Source: Variovorax sp. Root318D1
Lineage (GTDB): Bacteria; Pseudomonadota; Gammaproteobacteria; Burkholderiales; Burkholderiaceae_C
Length of the DNA stretch: 64,000 nt
Direction of reading: 5' to 3'
Assembly (NCBI RefSeq): GCF_001424835.1
Contig: NZ_LMCQ01000003.1
Coordinates: 118,076-182,075 of the forward strand
The notes under the pieces are model-generated. The model worked only from the letters and a program-made list of their open reading frames with translations, did not search any database and had not been told where the DNA came from. Below, piece by piece: positions 56,571 through 64,000 of this stretch. The stretch's first letter is position 1. The number at the start of each line of letters is the position of its first letter. The translations under genes were made by a program, and so were the position numbers.

Positions 56571-57719
56571 TCAGAACTTCACGTCGAGCGTGATGTCGGT
56601 AAAGGTGGGTTCGTCCACCTGGTCCATCAGGTTGCGCTCTTCGGCCTTCTGCTTGGGCGCGGCGCGGTTCTGCAGCCGCCACATCAGGTTGGTGGGCGAG
56701 TCGGACTGGGCCAAACCTTCCTCTCGCGTCACGCGCTCTTCGGTAATGAGGCGGGCAATGTCTTCCTCGAAGGTCTGCGAGCCTTCGGCCATCGATTGCT
56801 CCATGGCTTCCTTGACGGCGGAGAAATCGCCCTTTTCGATCAGCTCGGCCACCAGGGCGGTGTTGAGCATGACCTCGAGCGCTGGCACGCGGCCGCCCGT
56901 GGGCGTGCGCAGCAGCCGCTGCGACACGATGGCGCGCAGCGCCGAGCCCAGGTCGCCCAGCAACGTGGGACGCACCTCGACCGGGAAGAAGCTCAGGATG
57001 CGGTTCAGCGCGCGGTAGCTGTTGTTGGCATGCAGCGTGGCCACGCACAGGTGGCCCGACTGCGCGTAGGCAATGGCCGCCGTCATGGTCTCGCGGTCGC
57101 GGATTTCGCCGATCTGGATCACGTCGGGCGCCTGCCGCAGCGCGTTCTTGAGCGCGACATGCAGCGACTCGGTGTCGCTGCCCACGTCGCGCTGGTTCAC
57201 CAGCGACTTCTTGTTGGTGTAGGTGAACTCGATGGGCTCTTCCACCGTAAGGATGTGGCCCGTGGCGTGCTCGTTGCGGTAGTCGAGCATCGACGCCAGC
57301 GTGGTGGTCTTGCCTGCACCGGTAGCGCCAACCATCAGGATCAGGCCCCGCTTCTCCATGATCAGCGTCTTGAGAATGTCGGGCAGGTTCAGGTCGGCAA
57401 AGCTGGGAATGGTCGAGGCAATGTGCCGCACCACAACCGCATAACTGCCGCGCTGGCGCATGGCGCTGATGCGGTAGTTGCCGGCGCCTTCGAGCATCAC
57501 GGCCATGTTGAGCTCGCCCTTGCTCTCCAGCTCCTGGATGCGGGCTTCGGGCACCACTTCGGCCAGCAGCGCCAGCGGCGCGGTGGCCGGCAGCACTTGG
57601 GCGTTGATCGGCACGCAGGTGCCGTTGATGCGGATCAGCACCGGGGAGTGCGCCGAGAGGTAGATGTCGGATGCCTTGCGCTCGGCCATCAGACGAAGGA
57701 TTCGCTCCATCATGTTCAT
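56571..57719 (-). CDS. pilU: PilT/PilU family type IV pilus retraction ATPase
   Basis: This 382-residue hexameric ATPase is located at the pilus base. It has Walker A GATGAGKTT at residues 131-139, the Asp box region ILTVEEPIEFTYTN, Walker B VIQIGEIRDRETM and the His box HLCVATLHANNSY. The C-terminal extension (DQVDEPTFTDITLDVKF) fits PilU better than PilT. The ATG at 57719 was chosen because GAGGAG lies at better spacing than for the GTG at 57728. It is embedded between dapD and dapE with no other pilus gene in the window. Confidence 0.9.
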   Translation of the reverse strand: MNMMERILRLMAERKASDIYLSAHSPVLIRINGTCVPINAQVLPATAPLALLAEVVPEARIQELESKGELNMAVMLEGAGNYRISAMRQRGSYAVVVRHIASTIPSFADLNLPDILKTLIMEKRGLILMVGATGAGKTTTLASMLDYRNEHATGHILTVEEPIEFTYTNKKSLVNQRDVGSDTESLHVALKNALRQAPDVIQIGEIRDRETMTAAIAYAQSGHLCVATLHANNSYRALNRILSFFPVEVRPTLLGDLGSALRAIVSQRLLRTPTGGRVPALEVMLNTALVAELIEKGDFSAVKEAMEQSMAEGSQTFEEDIARLITEERVTREEGLAQSDSPTNLMWRLQNRAAPKQKAEERNLMDQVDEPTFTDITLDVKF

Positions 57720-57779
57720 CGCTCTCACTCTCCTCGGGTGCTGTTGTTTTCTAACGGGACAAAGGCGGGAACCTGTCGA

Positions 57780-58613
57780 TCAATCGCGCAGCAGGTCGTT
57801 CAGGCTGGTCTTGGAGCGCGTTTGCGCATCGACCGTCTTGACGATGATCGCCGCGTAGGTGCTGTAGTCCTGGCCCGACTTGGTCTTCTTGGGCAGGTTG
57901 CCGCTGATGACGACGCTGCCGGACGGCACACGGCCGAAGAAAGTCTCGCCGGTGTCGCGGTTGAAGATCGGGGTGCTCTGGCCGATGTACACGCCCATGC
58001 CGAGCACCGAGTTTTCTTCGATCACCACGCCTTCGACCACTTCGGAGCGGGCGCCGATGAAGCAGTTGTCTTCGATGATGGTGGGGCCGGCCTGCAGGGG
58101 CTCGAGCACGCCGCCGATGCCGACACCGCCCGACAGGTGCACGTTGGCGCCGATCTGCGCGCATGAACCCACGGTGGCCCAGGTGTCGACCATGGTGCCT
58201 TCACCCACGTAGGCGCCGATGTTCACGTACGAGGGCATCAGGATCGCGCCCTTGGCGATGTAGCTGCCGCGGCGTGCGACGGCCGGGGGCACGATGCGAA
58301 CGCCCGATTCCTTCAGCTCGCCGGCCGACAGGTGCGAGAACTTGGTCGGCACCTTGTCATAGAAGCCGAGCGAGCCGGCCTGCATCTGCTCGTTGTCCTT
58401 CAGGCGGAACGACAGCAGCACGGCCTTCTTGATCCACTGGTGCACCGTCCACTTGCCCACGCTCTCGCGGGTGGCAACGCGCAGCTTGCCGTTGTTGAGC
58501 TCGGAGATCACGTGCTCGACGGCGTCGCGCACTTCGGCCGAGGCGGCGCTGGGCGAAACGTTGGCGCGGTCTTCCCACGCGGCGTCGATGATTTGTTGCA
58601 GTTGCTGGGTCAT
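57780..58613 (-). CDS. dapD: Tetrahydrodipicolinate N-succinyltransferase
   Basis: The enzyme succinylates tetrahydrodipicolinate in the lysine pathway. The 277-residue protein has an N-terminal helical domain ([15 protein letters not shown], then [19 protein letters not shown]). A left-handed beta-helix of hexapeptide repeats follows ([21 protein letters not shown], in parts, then [21 protein letters not shown]). Length equals E. coli DapD (274) nearly. The ATG at 58613 lacks a clear ribosome binding site. It follows dapC by 44 bases. Confidence 0.96.
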   Translation of the reverse strand: MTQQLQQIIDAAWEDRANVSPSAASAEVRDAVEHVISELNNGKLRVATRESVGKWTVHQWIKKAVLLSFRLKDNEQMQAGSLGFYDKVPTKFSHLSAGELKESGVRIVPPAVARRGSYIAKGAILMPSYVNIGAYVGEGTMVDTWATVGSCAQIGANVHLSGGVGIGGVLEPLQAGPTIIEDNCFIGARSEVVEGVVIEENSVLGMGVYIGQSTPIFNRDTGETFFGRVPSGSVVISGNLPKKTKSGQDYSTYAAIIVKTVDAQTRSKTSLNDLLRD

Positions 58614-58657
58614 GGAGAAAGTCTCGTGTGAAAAATGGGAGCCGGGAAAGCAGCGGT

Positions 58658-59878
58658 TCAGCCCCGGCCTGTTTGGCCGGATTGCACGAAGCGGACGATG
58701 CGCTCGGCGGCTTCCACGCATTCGGCCGTTTCGGCCACCAAGGCCATGCGGATGCGGCCACGGCCGGGGTTGGCGCTGTGTGCCGTGCCGCGCGCCAGAT
58801 AGCTCCCCGGCAGAACCGTAACATTGTATTGAGCGTAGAGCGCACGGGCGAAGGATTCGTCGTCGCCAGCCCACACTTCGGGCACCCCCGCCCAGAGGTA
58901 GAAGCTGGCATCGGGCAGCCGCACGTCGAGCACCGGTTCGAGCAGGGGCGTCACGGCGGCGAATTTGGCCCGGTACTTGGCGCGGTTTTCGACCACGTGG
59001 GTTTCGTCGCCCCAGGCCGCGATGCTGGCCGCGGCCACGGTGCCGCTCATGGCGCTGCCGTGGTAGGTGCGGTAGAGCAGAAAGCTCTTGATGATGGCCG
59101 CGTCGCCCGCCACGAAGCCGCTGCGCAAGCCCGGCACGTTGCTGCGCTTGGACAGCGACGTGAGCGCAATCAGGTTCTTGAAGTCGCCCCGGCCGAGCTT
59201 GGCGGCGGCTTCCAGCCCGCTGAGCGGCGGCTCGTCGCGGAAGTAGATCTCGCTGTAGCACTCGTCGGCTGCAATCACGAAACCATAGCGGTCCGAAAGA
59301 GCAAAGAGCTTGCGCCACTCGTCCAGCGGCATCACTGCGCCGGTCGGGTTGCCGGGCGAGCAGACGAACACCAGTTGCGTACGTTCCCAGACGGCTTCGG
59401 GCACGCTGTCCCAATCCACCGCGAAGTTGCGCGCCGCCACGCTCGGCACGTAGTAAGGCTCGGCGCCCGAGAGCAGAGCCGCGCCTTCATAGATTTGATA
59501 GAACGGATTGGGCGAAACCACCACCGGCGCCGGGGTCTTGCTGCCATCGATCACCGTTTGCGCGAGCGAGAACAGCGCCTCGCGCGACCCGTTGACCGGC
59601 AGCACCTGCGTAGCCGGGTCCACCTGCAGGGCGTAGCGGCGCTGCAGCCAGTCGGTGAAGGCGGTGCGCAGCGCCAGGGTGCCGGCCGTGGCGGGGTAGG
59701 CTGCGAGCGTGGCCATGCTCGCGGCCAGCGCTTCCTTGATAAAGGCCGGCGTGGCGTGCTTGGGCTCGCCGATGCCCAGGCTAATGGGTGCGAAATCGGC
59801 ATTGGGCGTGACGCCCTCGAACAGGCGCCGCAGCCGCTCGAAGGGGTAGGGCTGAAGCTTGGAAAGCAGGGGATTCAT
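58658..59878 (-). CDS. dapC: Succinyldiaminopimelate transaminase DapC
   Basis: This PLP enzyme transfers an amino group to N-succinyl-2-amino-6-oxopimelate. The 406-residue class I aminotransferase has [33 protein letters not shown], and the PLP lysine in [16 protein letters not shown]. DapC is the form used in Betaproteobacteria, and its place before dapD and dapE settles the substrate. The ATG at 59878 ([13 protein letters not shown]) is a better start than the TTG at 59887. Confidence 0.94.
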   Translation of the reverse strand: MNPLLSKLQPYPFERLRRLFEGVTPNADFAPISLGIGEPKHATPAFIKEALAASMATLAAYPATAGTLALRTAFTDWLQRRYALQVDPATQVLPVNGSREALFSLAQTVIDGSKTPAPVVVSPNPFYQIYEGAALLSGAEPYYVPSVAARNFAVDWDSVPEAVWERTQLVFVCSPGNPTGAVMPLDEWRKLFALSDRYGFVIAADECYSEIYFRDEPPLSGLEAAAKLGRGDFKNLIALTSLSKRSNVPGLRSGFVAGDAAIIKSFLLYRTYHGSAMSGTVAAASIAAWGDETHVVENRAKYRAKFAAVTPLLEPVLDVRLPDASFYLWAGVPEVWAGDDESFARALYAQYNVTVLPGSYLARGTAHSANPGRGRIRMALVAETAECVEAAERIVRFVQSGQTGRG

Positions 59879-59928
59879 GGAGAGCAATTATCGGCGACGG
59901 GTCGCCGGCCGCTCAGGCCCCGCGCCGC

Positions 59929-60576
59929 TCAGGGGCCGCTGCGCCGGTAGAACGCCAGCGAGCCGGCCAGCGCCAGCAGCATCGCGCCGCAGGTGCGGTC
60001 GATCCAGCGGCCTGCGGCGACCGTCAGCAGCCGCATTGCCCGTGCGCCCACGAAGGCGTAGACCAGCATCACCAACGCGTCCAGCGAGGCGAACAGCACG
60101 GCGATGATGGCGTACTGCATGCCCTGCGCGGCGGCGGGGTCGATGAACTGCGGCATCAGTGCCGAGCAGAACAGATAGCCCTTCGGGTTGGTGACCGCCA
60201 CCAGGAACGACTTGAGAAAGACCTTGCGGCCGTCTCCATTCATGCCTGTAGCGGGCTCGCCAGCCTCGGCGCGCGGCGCATCGAAGCTGCCACCCTTGGA
60301 GCGCAGCATGCGAATGCCCAGCCAGGCAAGGTACACGGCGCCCACCCACTTGAGCATGGAGAACCAGAACTCCGAGGCTGCCAGCAGCGCGCCCAGGCCC
60401 AGCGCCACGGCGCCGACCAGGACGAAGTCGGACAGCACGGCGCCCAGGATGCCTGGCAGCGCGCCGCGCACGCCGCGCCGCGATCCGTTGCTCAGCGCCA
60501 GCAGCACGGTCGGCCCGGGAGTTGCGATGGCGGCCAGCGCGACGATGGAGAACAGCAAGGCGGTGGCGAACGTCAT
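59929..60576 (-). CDS. LysE/RhtB family amino acid exporter
   Basis: This 215-residue inner-membrane protein has about six helices. The family motif PGPTVLLALSNGSRRG is near residues 20-35, then GAVLSDFVLVGAVALGLG and FLVAVTNPKGYLFCSALMPQF. It should export an amino acid; lysine, arginine or homoserine-like substrates are typical. Its position between argA and dapC hints at lysine or arginine but does not prove it. GAGGAAAG lies upstream of the ATG. Confidence 0.88.
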   Translation of the reverse strand: MTFATALLFSIVALAAIATPGPTVLLALSNGSRRGVRGALPGILGAVLSDFVLVGAVALGLGALLAASEFWFSMLKWVGAVYLAWLGIRMLRSKGGSFDAPRAEAGEPATGMNGDGRKVFLKSFLVAVTNPKGYLFCSALMPQFIDPAAAQGMQYAIIAVLFASLDALVMLVYAFVGARAMRLLTVAAGRWIDRTCGAMLLALAGSLAFYRRSGP

Positions 60577-60608
60577 GGCGGCGGGCTTTCCTCTAAAGGT
60601 TCAAAGGT

Positions 60609-61955
60609 TCAGATTTTCTTGACCAGCACCTGGCTCTTGCGGTCCCAGTTGTACTTGCGCTTGCGGGCCTCGGGCAGCCAGTCGGGGTTGACCTGTTGGA
60701 AGCCGCGCTTCAGGAACCAGTGCATGGTGCGCGTGGTGAGCACGAAGATGCTTTCCAGGCCCATGGCCTTGGCGCGGTGCTCGACGCGCTTGAGGATGCG
60801 TTCGCCGTCGCCCTGCGACTGCGATTGAGGCGAGACGGTCAGCGCGGCCATCTCGGCGGTCTTGGCCTCCGGGTAGGGGTAGAGCGCCGCGCAGCCGAAG
60901 ATCACGCCGTCGTGCTCGATGACCGTGTAGTGGCCCACGTCGCGCTCGATCTCGGTGCGGTCACGCTTGACCAGCGTGCCGTCGCGCTCGAACGGCTCGA
61001 TCAGCTGCAAGATGCCGCCGATGTCGTCGACCGTGGCTTCGCGCAGGCTCTCGAGCTTTTCGTCGATCACCATGGTGCCGACGCCGTCGTGCACGTACAC
61101 CTCGAGCAGCAGCGCGCCGTCGAGCGCAAAAGGCAGGATGTGGTTGCGCTCCACGCCGCCCTTGCAGGCCTTCACGCAGTGCTGCAGGTAGAAGGCGGTG
61201 TCGGTCGGCTTCTGCGGTGGCGGCAGTGACGCCAGCAGCTTTTCGGCCGCGGCAAGCGGCAGCTCGGTGTCGATGGGGTTGTCTTCGCTCTCCGGCAGTT
61301 CGCTGTCGATGCGAATGCCCGGAATTTCGGTCAGGAAGATCAGCTTGTCGGCCTGGATCGAAATGGCCACGCTGGTGGCCACTTCCTCCATCGTCAGGTT
61401 GAAGGCCTCCCCGGTGGGCGAGAAGCCGAAGGGCGACATCAGCACCATGGCGCCGAAATCGAGCGTGCGCCGGATGCCCACGGCATCGACCTTGCGGACC
61501 AAACCCGAATGCTTGAAGTCCACGCCGTCGACCACGCCCACGGGTCGGGCGGTGATGAAGTTGCCCGAAATCATGCGGACGGTCGAACCAGCCATCGGCG
61601 TGTTTGGCAGGCCTTGGCTGAAGGCGGCCTCGATCTCGTAGCGCAGCTGGCCGGCGGCTTCCTGGGCGGAGTCGAGCGCCACCTCGTCGGTGATGCGGAT
61701 GCCGTGCGAGTAGCGCGCCTCGTGCCCCTTGGCCGCGAGCTGCTCGTTGACCTGCGGGCGAAAACCGTGCACCAGCACGATCTTGACGCCCATGCTCTGG
61801 ATCAGCGCCAGGTCTTGCGCAATGTTCTGCAGCTTGCCCGCCGCGATCGCCTCACCCGCCAGGGCGACCACGAAAGTCTTGCCGCGGTGCGTGTGGATGT
61901 AGGGCGCGACCGAGCGGAACCAGGGCACGAAGGTGAAGTTGAAAACGGTGGACAT
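60609..61955 (-). CDS. argA: Amino-acid N-acetyltransferase (N-acetylglutamate synthase)
   Basis: The enzyme acetylates glutamate, the first step of arginine synthesis. The 448-residue protein has an amino acid kinase-like domain (residues 1 to about 285: KTFVVALAGEAIAAGK, KIVLVHGFRPQVNEQL) that binds arginine. A C-terminal GNAT domain (about 300-448) has LTVSPQSQSQGDGERIL as acetyl-CoA motif. The ATG at 61955 (MSTVFNFTFVPWFR) fits the family start; an upstream in-frame extension has no homology. It is divergent from hrpA across 149 bases, where no clear promoter was found. Confidence 0.95.
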   Translation of the reverse strand: MSTVFNFTFVPWFRSVAPYIHTHRGKTFVVALAGEAIAAGKLQNIAQDLALIQSMGVKIVLVHGFRPQVNEQLAAKGHEARYSHGIRITDEVALDSAQEAAGQLRYEIEAAFSQGLPNTPMAGSTVRMISGNFITARPVGVVDGVDFKHSGLVRKVDAVGIRRTLDFGAMVLMSPFGFSPTGEAFNLTMEEVATSVAISIQADKLIFLTEIPGIRIDSELPESEDNPIDTELPLAAAEKLLASLPPPQKPTDTAFYLQHCVKACKGGVERNHILPFALDGALLLEVYVHDGVGTMVIDEKLESLREATVDDIGGILQLIEPFERDGTLVKRDRTEIERDVGHYTVIEHDGVIFGCAALYPYPEAKTAEMAALTVSPQSQSQGDGERILKRVEHRAKAMGLESIFVLTTRTMHWFLKRGFQQVNPDWLPEARKRKYNWDRKSQVLVKKI

Positions 61956-62104
61956 GGAGCGTGATTGTGCATTCTTGAAGGGCGTTTCGCGCGGGGCGGG
62001 CTGTCCGCCCGCAGCAGCCGGCGTGTCGCAAGGCGTGCAGCAGGGGTGGCGCGGACCGATAATCGCCGGTTTGCCCGCCGCGCCTTCGCGAATCAGCTTT
62101 TCCC

Positions 62105-64000
62105 TTGACGACCACGACACCTTCCGCTCCCTTGCGCATCGACTTTCCCGAATCGCTTCCGGTCTCCGGCCGGCGCGACGAAATCATGGCCGCCATCGAG
62201 GCGCACCAGGTGGTGATCGTCTGCGGCGAAACCGGCTCGGGCAAGACCACGCAGCTGCCGAAGATCGCCCTGGCGCTCGGCCGCGGCAAGCTCAATGCGC
62301 CGCCGGGCAAGGGCCGGCTCATCGGCCATACGCAGCCTCGGCGCATTGCCGCCAGCTCGGTGGCCAAGCGCATTGCCGAAGAGCTGAAAACGCCGCTGGG
62401 CGACGTGGTCGGCTTCAAGGTGCGCTTTCAGGACAGGCTGAGCCGCGACGCCTCGGTCAAGCTCATGACGGACGGCATTCTGCTGGCCGAGACCCAGACC
62501 GATCCGCTGCTCAAGGCCTACGACACGCTGATCATCGACGAGGCGCACGAGCGCTCGCTGAACATCGATTTCCTGCTGGGTTACCTGCGCGAGATTCTTC
62601 CGCGCCGGCCCGACCTGAAGGTGATCGTCACCTCCGCCACCATCGATGCCGACCGCTTTGCGCAGCACTTTGCGTCGAGCAGGGGGCCGGCGCCGATCAT
62701 CTATGTATCGGGGCGCACCTTTCCGGTCGAGCAGCGCTACCGGCCCTTCGAAGAATCCCGTGAGCATGACCTGAACGATGCGATCGCTGACGGCGTCGAC
62801 GAGCTCTGGCGCGATCCGCACAACGCGGGCGACATCCTCGTGTTCCTGCCCGGGGAGCGCGAAATCCGCGAGGCGGCCGACCATCTGCGCCGCCACCTGA
62901 GCCACCAGCCGCTGCTGCGCAATGCCGAGGTGCTGCCGCTGTTCGCGCGGCTGTCGGGCCCCGAGCAGGACCGCATCTTCGACAGCCATTCGGGCCGGCG
63001 CATTGTGCTCGCCACCAACGTGGCGGAAACCTCGCTCACCGTGCCGGGCATCCGCTACGTGATCGACACCGGCACCGCGCGCGTCAAGCGCTACAGCTTC
63101 CGCAGCAAGGTCGAGCAGCTGCTTGTCGAGCCGATCAGCCAGGCCGCGGCCAACCAGCGCGCGGGCCGCTGCGGCCGCGTGGCCAACGGCATCTGCATCC
63201 GCCTCTATGACGAGAAGGATTTCGAAGGCCGCCCGCGCTTCACCGACCCCGAAATCCTGCGTTCGTCGCTGGCGGGCGTGATCTTGCGGATGAAGTCGCT
63301 GCGCCTTGGCGACGTGGCGCGGTTCCCGTTTCTCGAGGCGCCTTCGCCGCGTGCCATTGCCGACGGCTATCAGCTGCTCAACGAACTCGGCGCGGTCGAC
63401 GATGCCAACGAGCTCACCGCCACCGGCGGCGAGCTCGCCAAGCTGCCGCTCGACCCGCGCGTGGGCCGCATGATTCTGGAAGCGCGCACGCGCGGCGCGC
63501 TCGAAGAAGTGCTGGTCATCGCGTCGGCCCTCAGCGTGCAGGACGTACGCGACCGCCCGATGGACGCGCAGCAGCAGGCCGACCAGGCGCATTCGAAATT
63601 CGACGACGAGAAGAGCGAGTTCAGCGGCTACCTGCGGCTGTGGAAATGGATCGCCGATGCGCGCGGCGGCCACGGAGACACTCACAAGCTCAGCAACCGG
63701 CAGTACGAGCAGCTGCTGCGGCAGAACTTCATCAACATCCGCCGCGTGCGTGAATGGCGCGACATCCACTCGCAGCTGCTCACTGTGGTGACAGAGCACA
63801 AGTGGCGCATCAACGCGGAGCCTGCCGGCTACGAACCGCTGCACCTGTCGATGCTGGCAGGCCTGCTCGGCAACGTGGGCTGGAAGCTGGAAGACGACGA
63901 GGCGTATCTGGGTGCGCGCGGCATCAAGTTCTACCGCCATCCGGGCGCGCACCTGAAGAAGAAGCCGGGCCGCTGGATCGTCGCGGCCGAGCTGGTCGAG
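62105..64000 (+). CDS. hrpA: ATP-dependent RNA helicase HrpA (5' part, runs off the window)
   Basis: This DEAH-box RNA helicase resolves ribosomes stalled on mRNA in E. coli. The visible 632 codons include Walker A GETGSGKT at residues 41-48, DEAH near 145, TSAT, and VATNVAETSLTVPGIRYVID with QRAGRCGRVANG. The winged-helix and ratchet region follows (LAGVILRMKSLRLGDVARFPF), then the start of the OB-fold domain. The frame is open to the last base, so the C-terminus is missing. TTG at 62105 is the chosen start, since homology (RIDFPESLPVSGRRDEIMAA) begins a few residues later. An internal ATG (62186) would cut into the helicase domain. Confidence 0.92.
   Translation, partial: MTTTTPSAPLRIDFPESLPVSGRRDEIMAAIEAHQVVIVCGETGSGKTTQLPKIALALGRGKLNAPPGKGRLIGHTQPRRIAASSVAKRIAEELKTPLGDVVGFKVRFQDRLSRDASVKLMTDGILLAETQTDPLLKAYDTLIIDEAHERSLNIDFLLGYLREILPRRPDLKVIVTSATIDADRFAQHFASSRGPAPIIYVSGRTFPVEQRYRPFEESREHDLNDAIADGVDELWRDPHNAGDILVFLPGEREIREAADHLRRHLSHQPLLRNAEVLPLFARLSGPEQDRIFDSHSGRRIVLATNVAETSLTVPGIRYVIDTGTARVKRYSFRSKVEQLLVEPISQAAANQRAGRCGRVANGICIRLYDEKDFEGRPRFTDPEILRSSLAGVILRMKSLRLGDVARFPFLEAPSPRAIADGYQLLNELGAVDDANELTATGGELAKLPLDPRVGRMILEARTRGALEEVLVIASALSVQDVRDRPMDAQQQADQAHSKFDDEKSEFSGYLRLWKWIADARGGHGDTHKLSNRQYEQLLRQNFINIRRVREWRDIHSQLLTVVTEHKWRINAEPAGYEPLHLSMLAGLLGNVGWKLEDDEAYLGARGIKFYRHPGAHLKKKPGRWIVAAELVE

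Noticed and set aside
55083-58166. Open frame of about 1027 codons on the plus strand opposite dapE, pilU and dapD
   Set aside because: It is an antisense shadow in high-G+C DNA; it lacks any domain, is His/Arg/Gly-rich, and lies opposite clear conserved genes.

Overview
The window is G+C-rich chromosomal DNA from a betaproteobacterium, most likely Comamonadaceae close to Variovorax. This is inferred from protein character, gene neighbourhoods (icd-clpS-clpA, dapC-dapD-pilU-dapE-prmB, tolB-pal-cpoB) and a xanthomonadin-like pigment locus. Most genes are housekeeping, tightly packed and often translationally coupled through ATGA, GTGA or TGATG overlaps. No insertion sequence, integrase, phage gene or CRISPR array was seen.

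Layout. 1-6 kb: the end of an unidentified gene, a DUF192 protein, two small basic exported proteins that look paralogous, icd with a structured leader, a possible structured RNA, then clpS-clpA. 6-9 kb: cardiolipin synthase and exonuclease I. 9-22 kb: a nucleobase and nucleoside salvage region. It holds codA and a long minus-strand series made of urc1 (GTP cyclohydrolase II-like), urc4 (DUF1688), upp, a BMP-type nucleoside-binding protein, a lipoprotein nucleosidase, and the ATPase and two permeases of a nucleoside ABC transporter. Together these suggest uptake of nucleosides or bases and their breakdown by the URC uracil route. A cysC-sulfotransferase pair of visibly lower G+C lies between codA and the transporter end. 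22-26 kb: two exported or membrane proteins divergent from a sigF-nrsF pair, then a HerA-like ATPase.

26-39 kb holds a xanthomonadin or aryl-polyene-like cluster. The plus-strand arm encodes an acyl carrier protein, a COG4648 membrane protein, an AMP-ligase fused to a hotdog dehydratase, an LpxL-like acyltransferase, a LolA-like carrier, an MMPL exporter, a NodB-type deacetylase, a methyltransferase, a dehydratase and a FabG-like reductase. The facing minus-strand arm encodes a UbiE-like methyltransferase, a chorismatase (XanB2/Hyg5 type), a PlsC-like acyltransferase and a family 2 glycosyltransferase. No ketosynthase is present in the window.

39-51 kb: yebC, then purD-hemF-nadD-rsfS-rlmH-maf-rng as one coupled run (RsfS carries a histone-H1-like tail), a convergent MsbA-like exporter, tolB-pal-cpoB, tcdA and tRNA-Lys. 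51-62 kb is a minus-strand run with argA, a LysE/RhtB exporter, dapC, dapD, pilU, dapE, prmB, an ABC-F protein and a small DUF697-like protein. The window ends inside hrpA. GC-rich palindromic repeats sit in several intergenic gaps and appear to supply ribosome binding sites to the genes after them.
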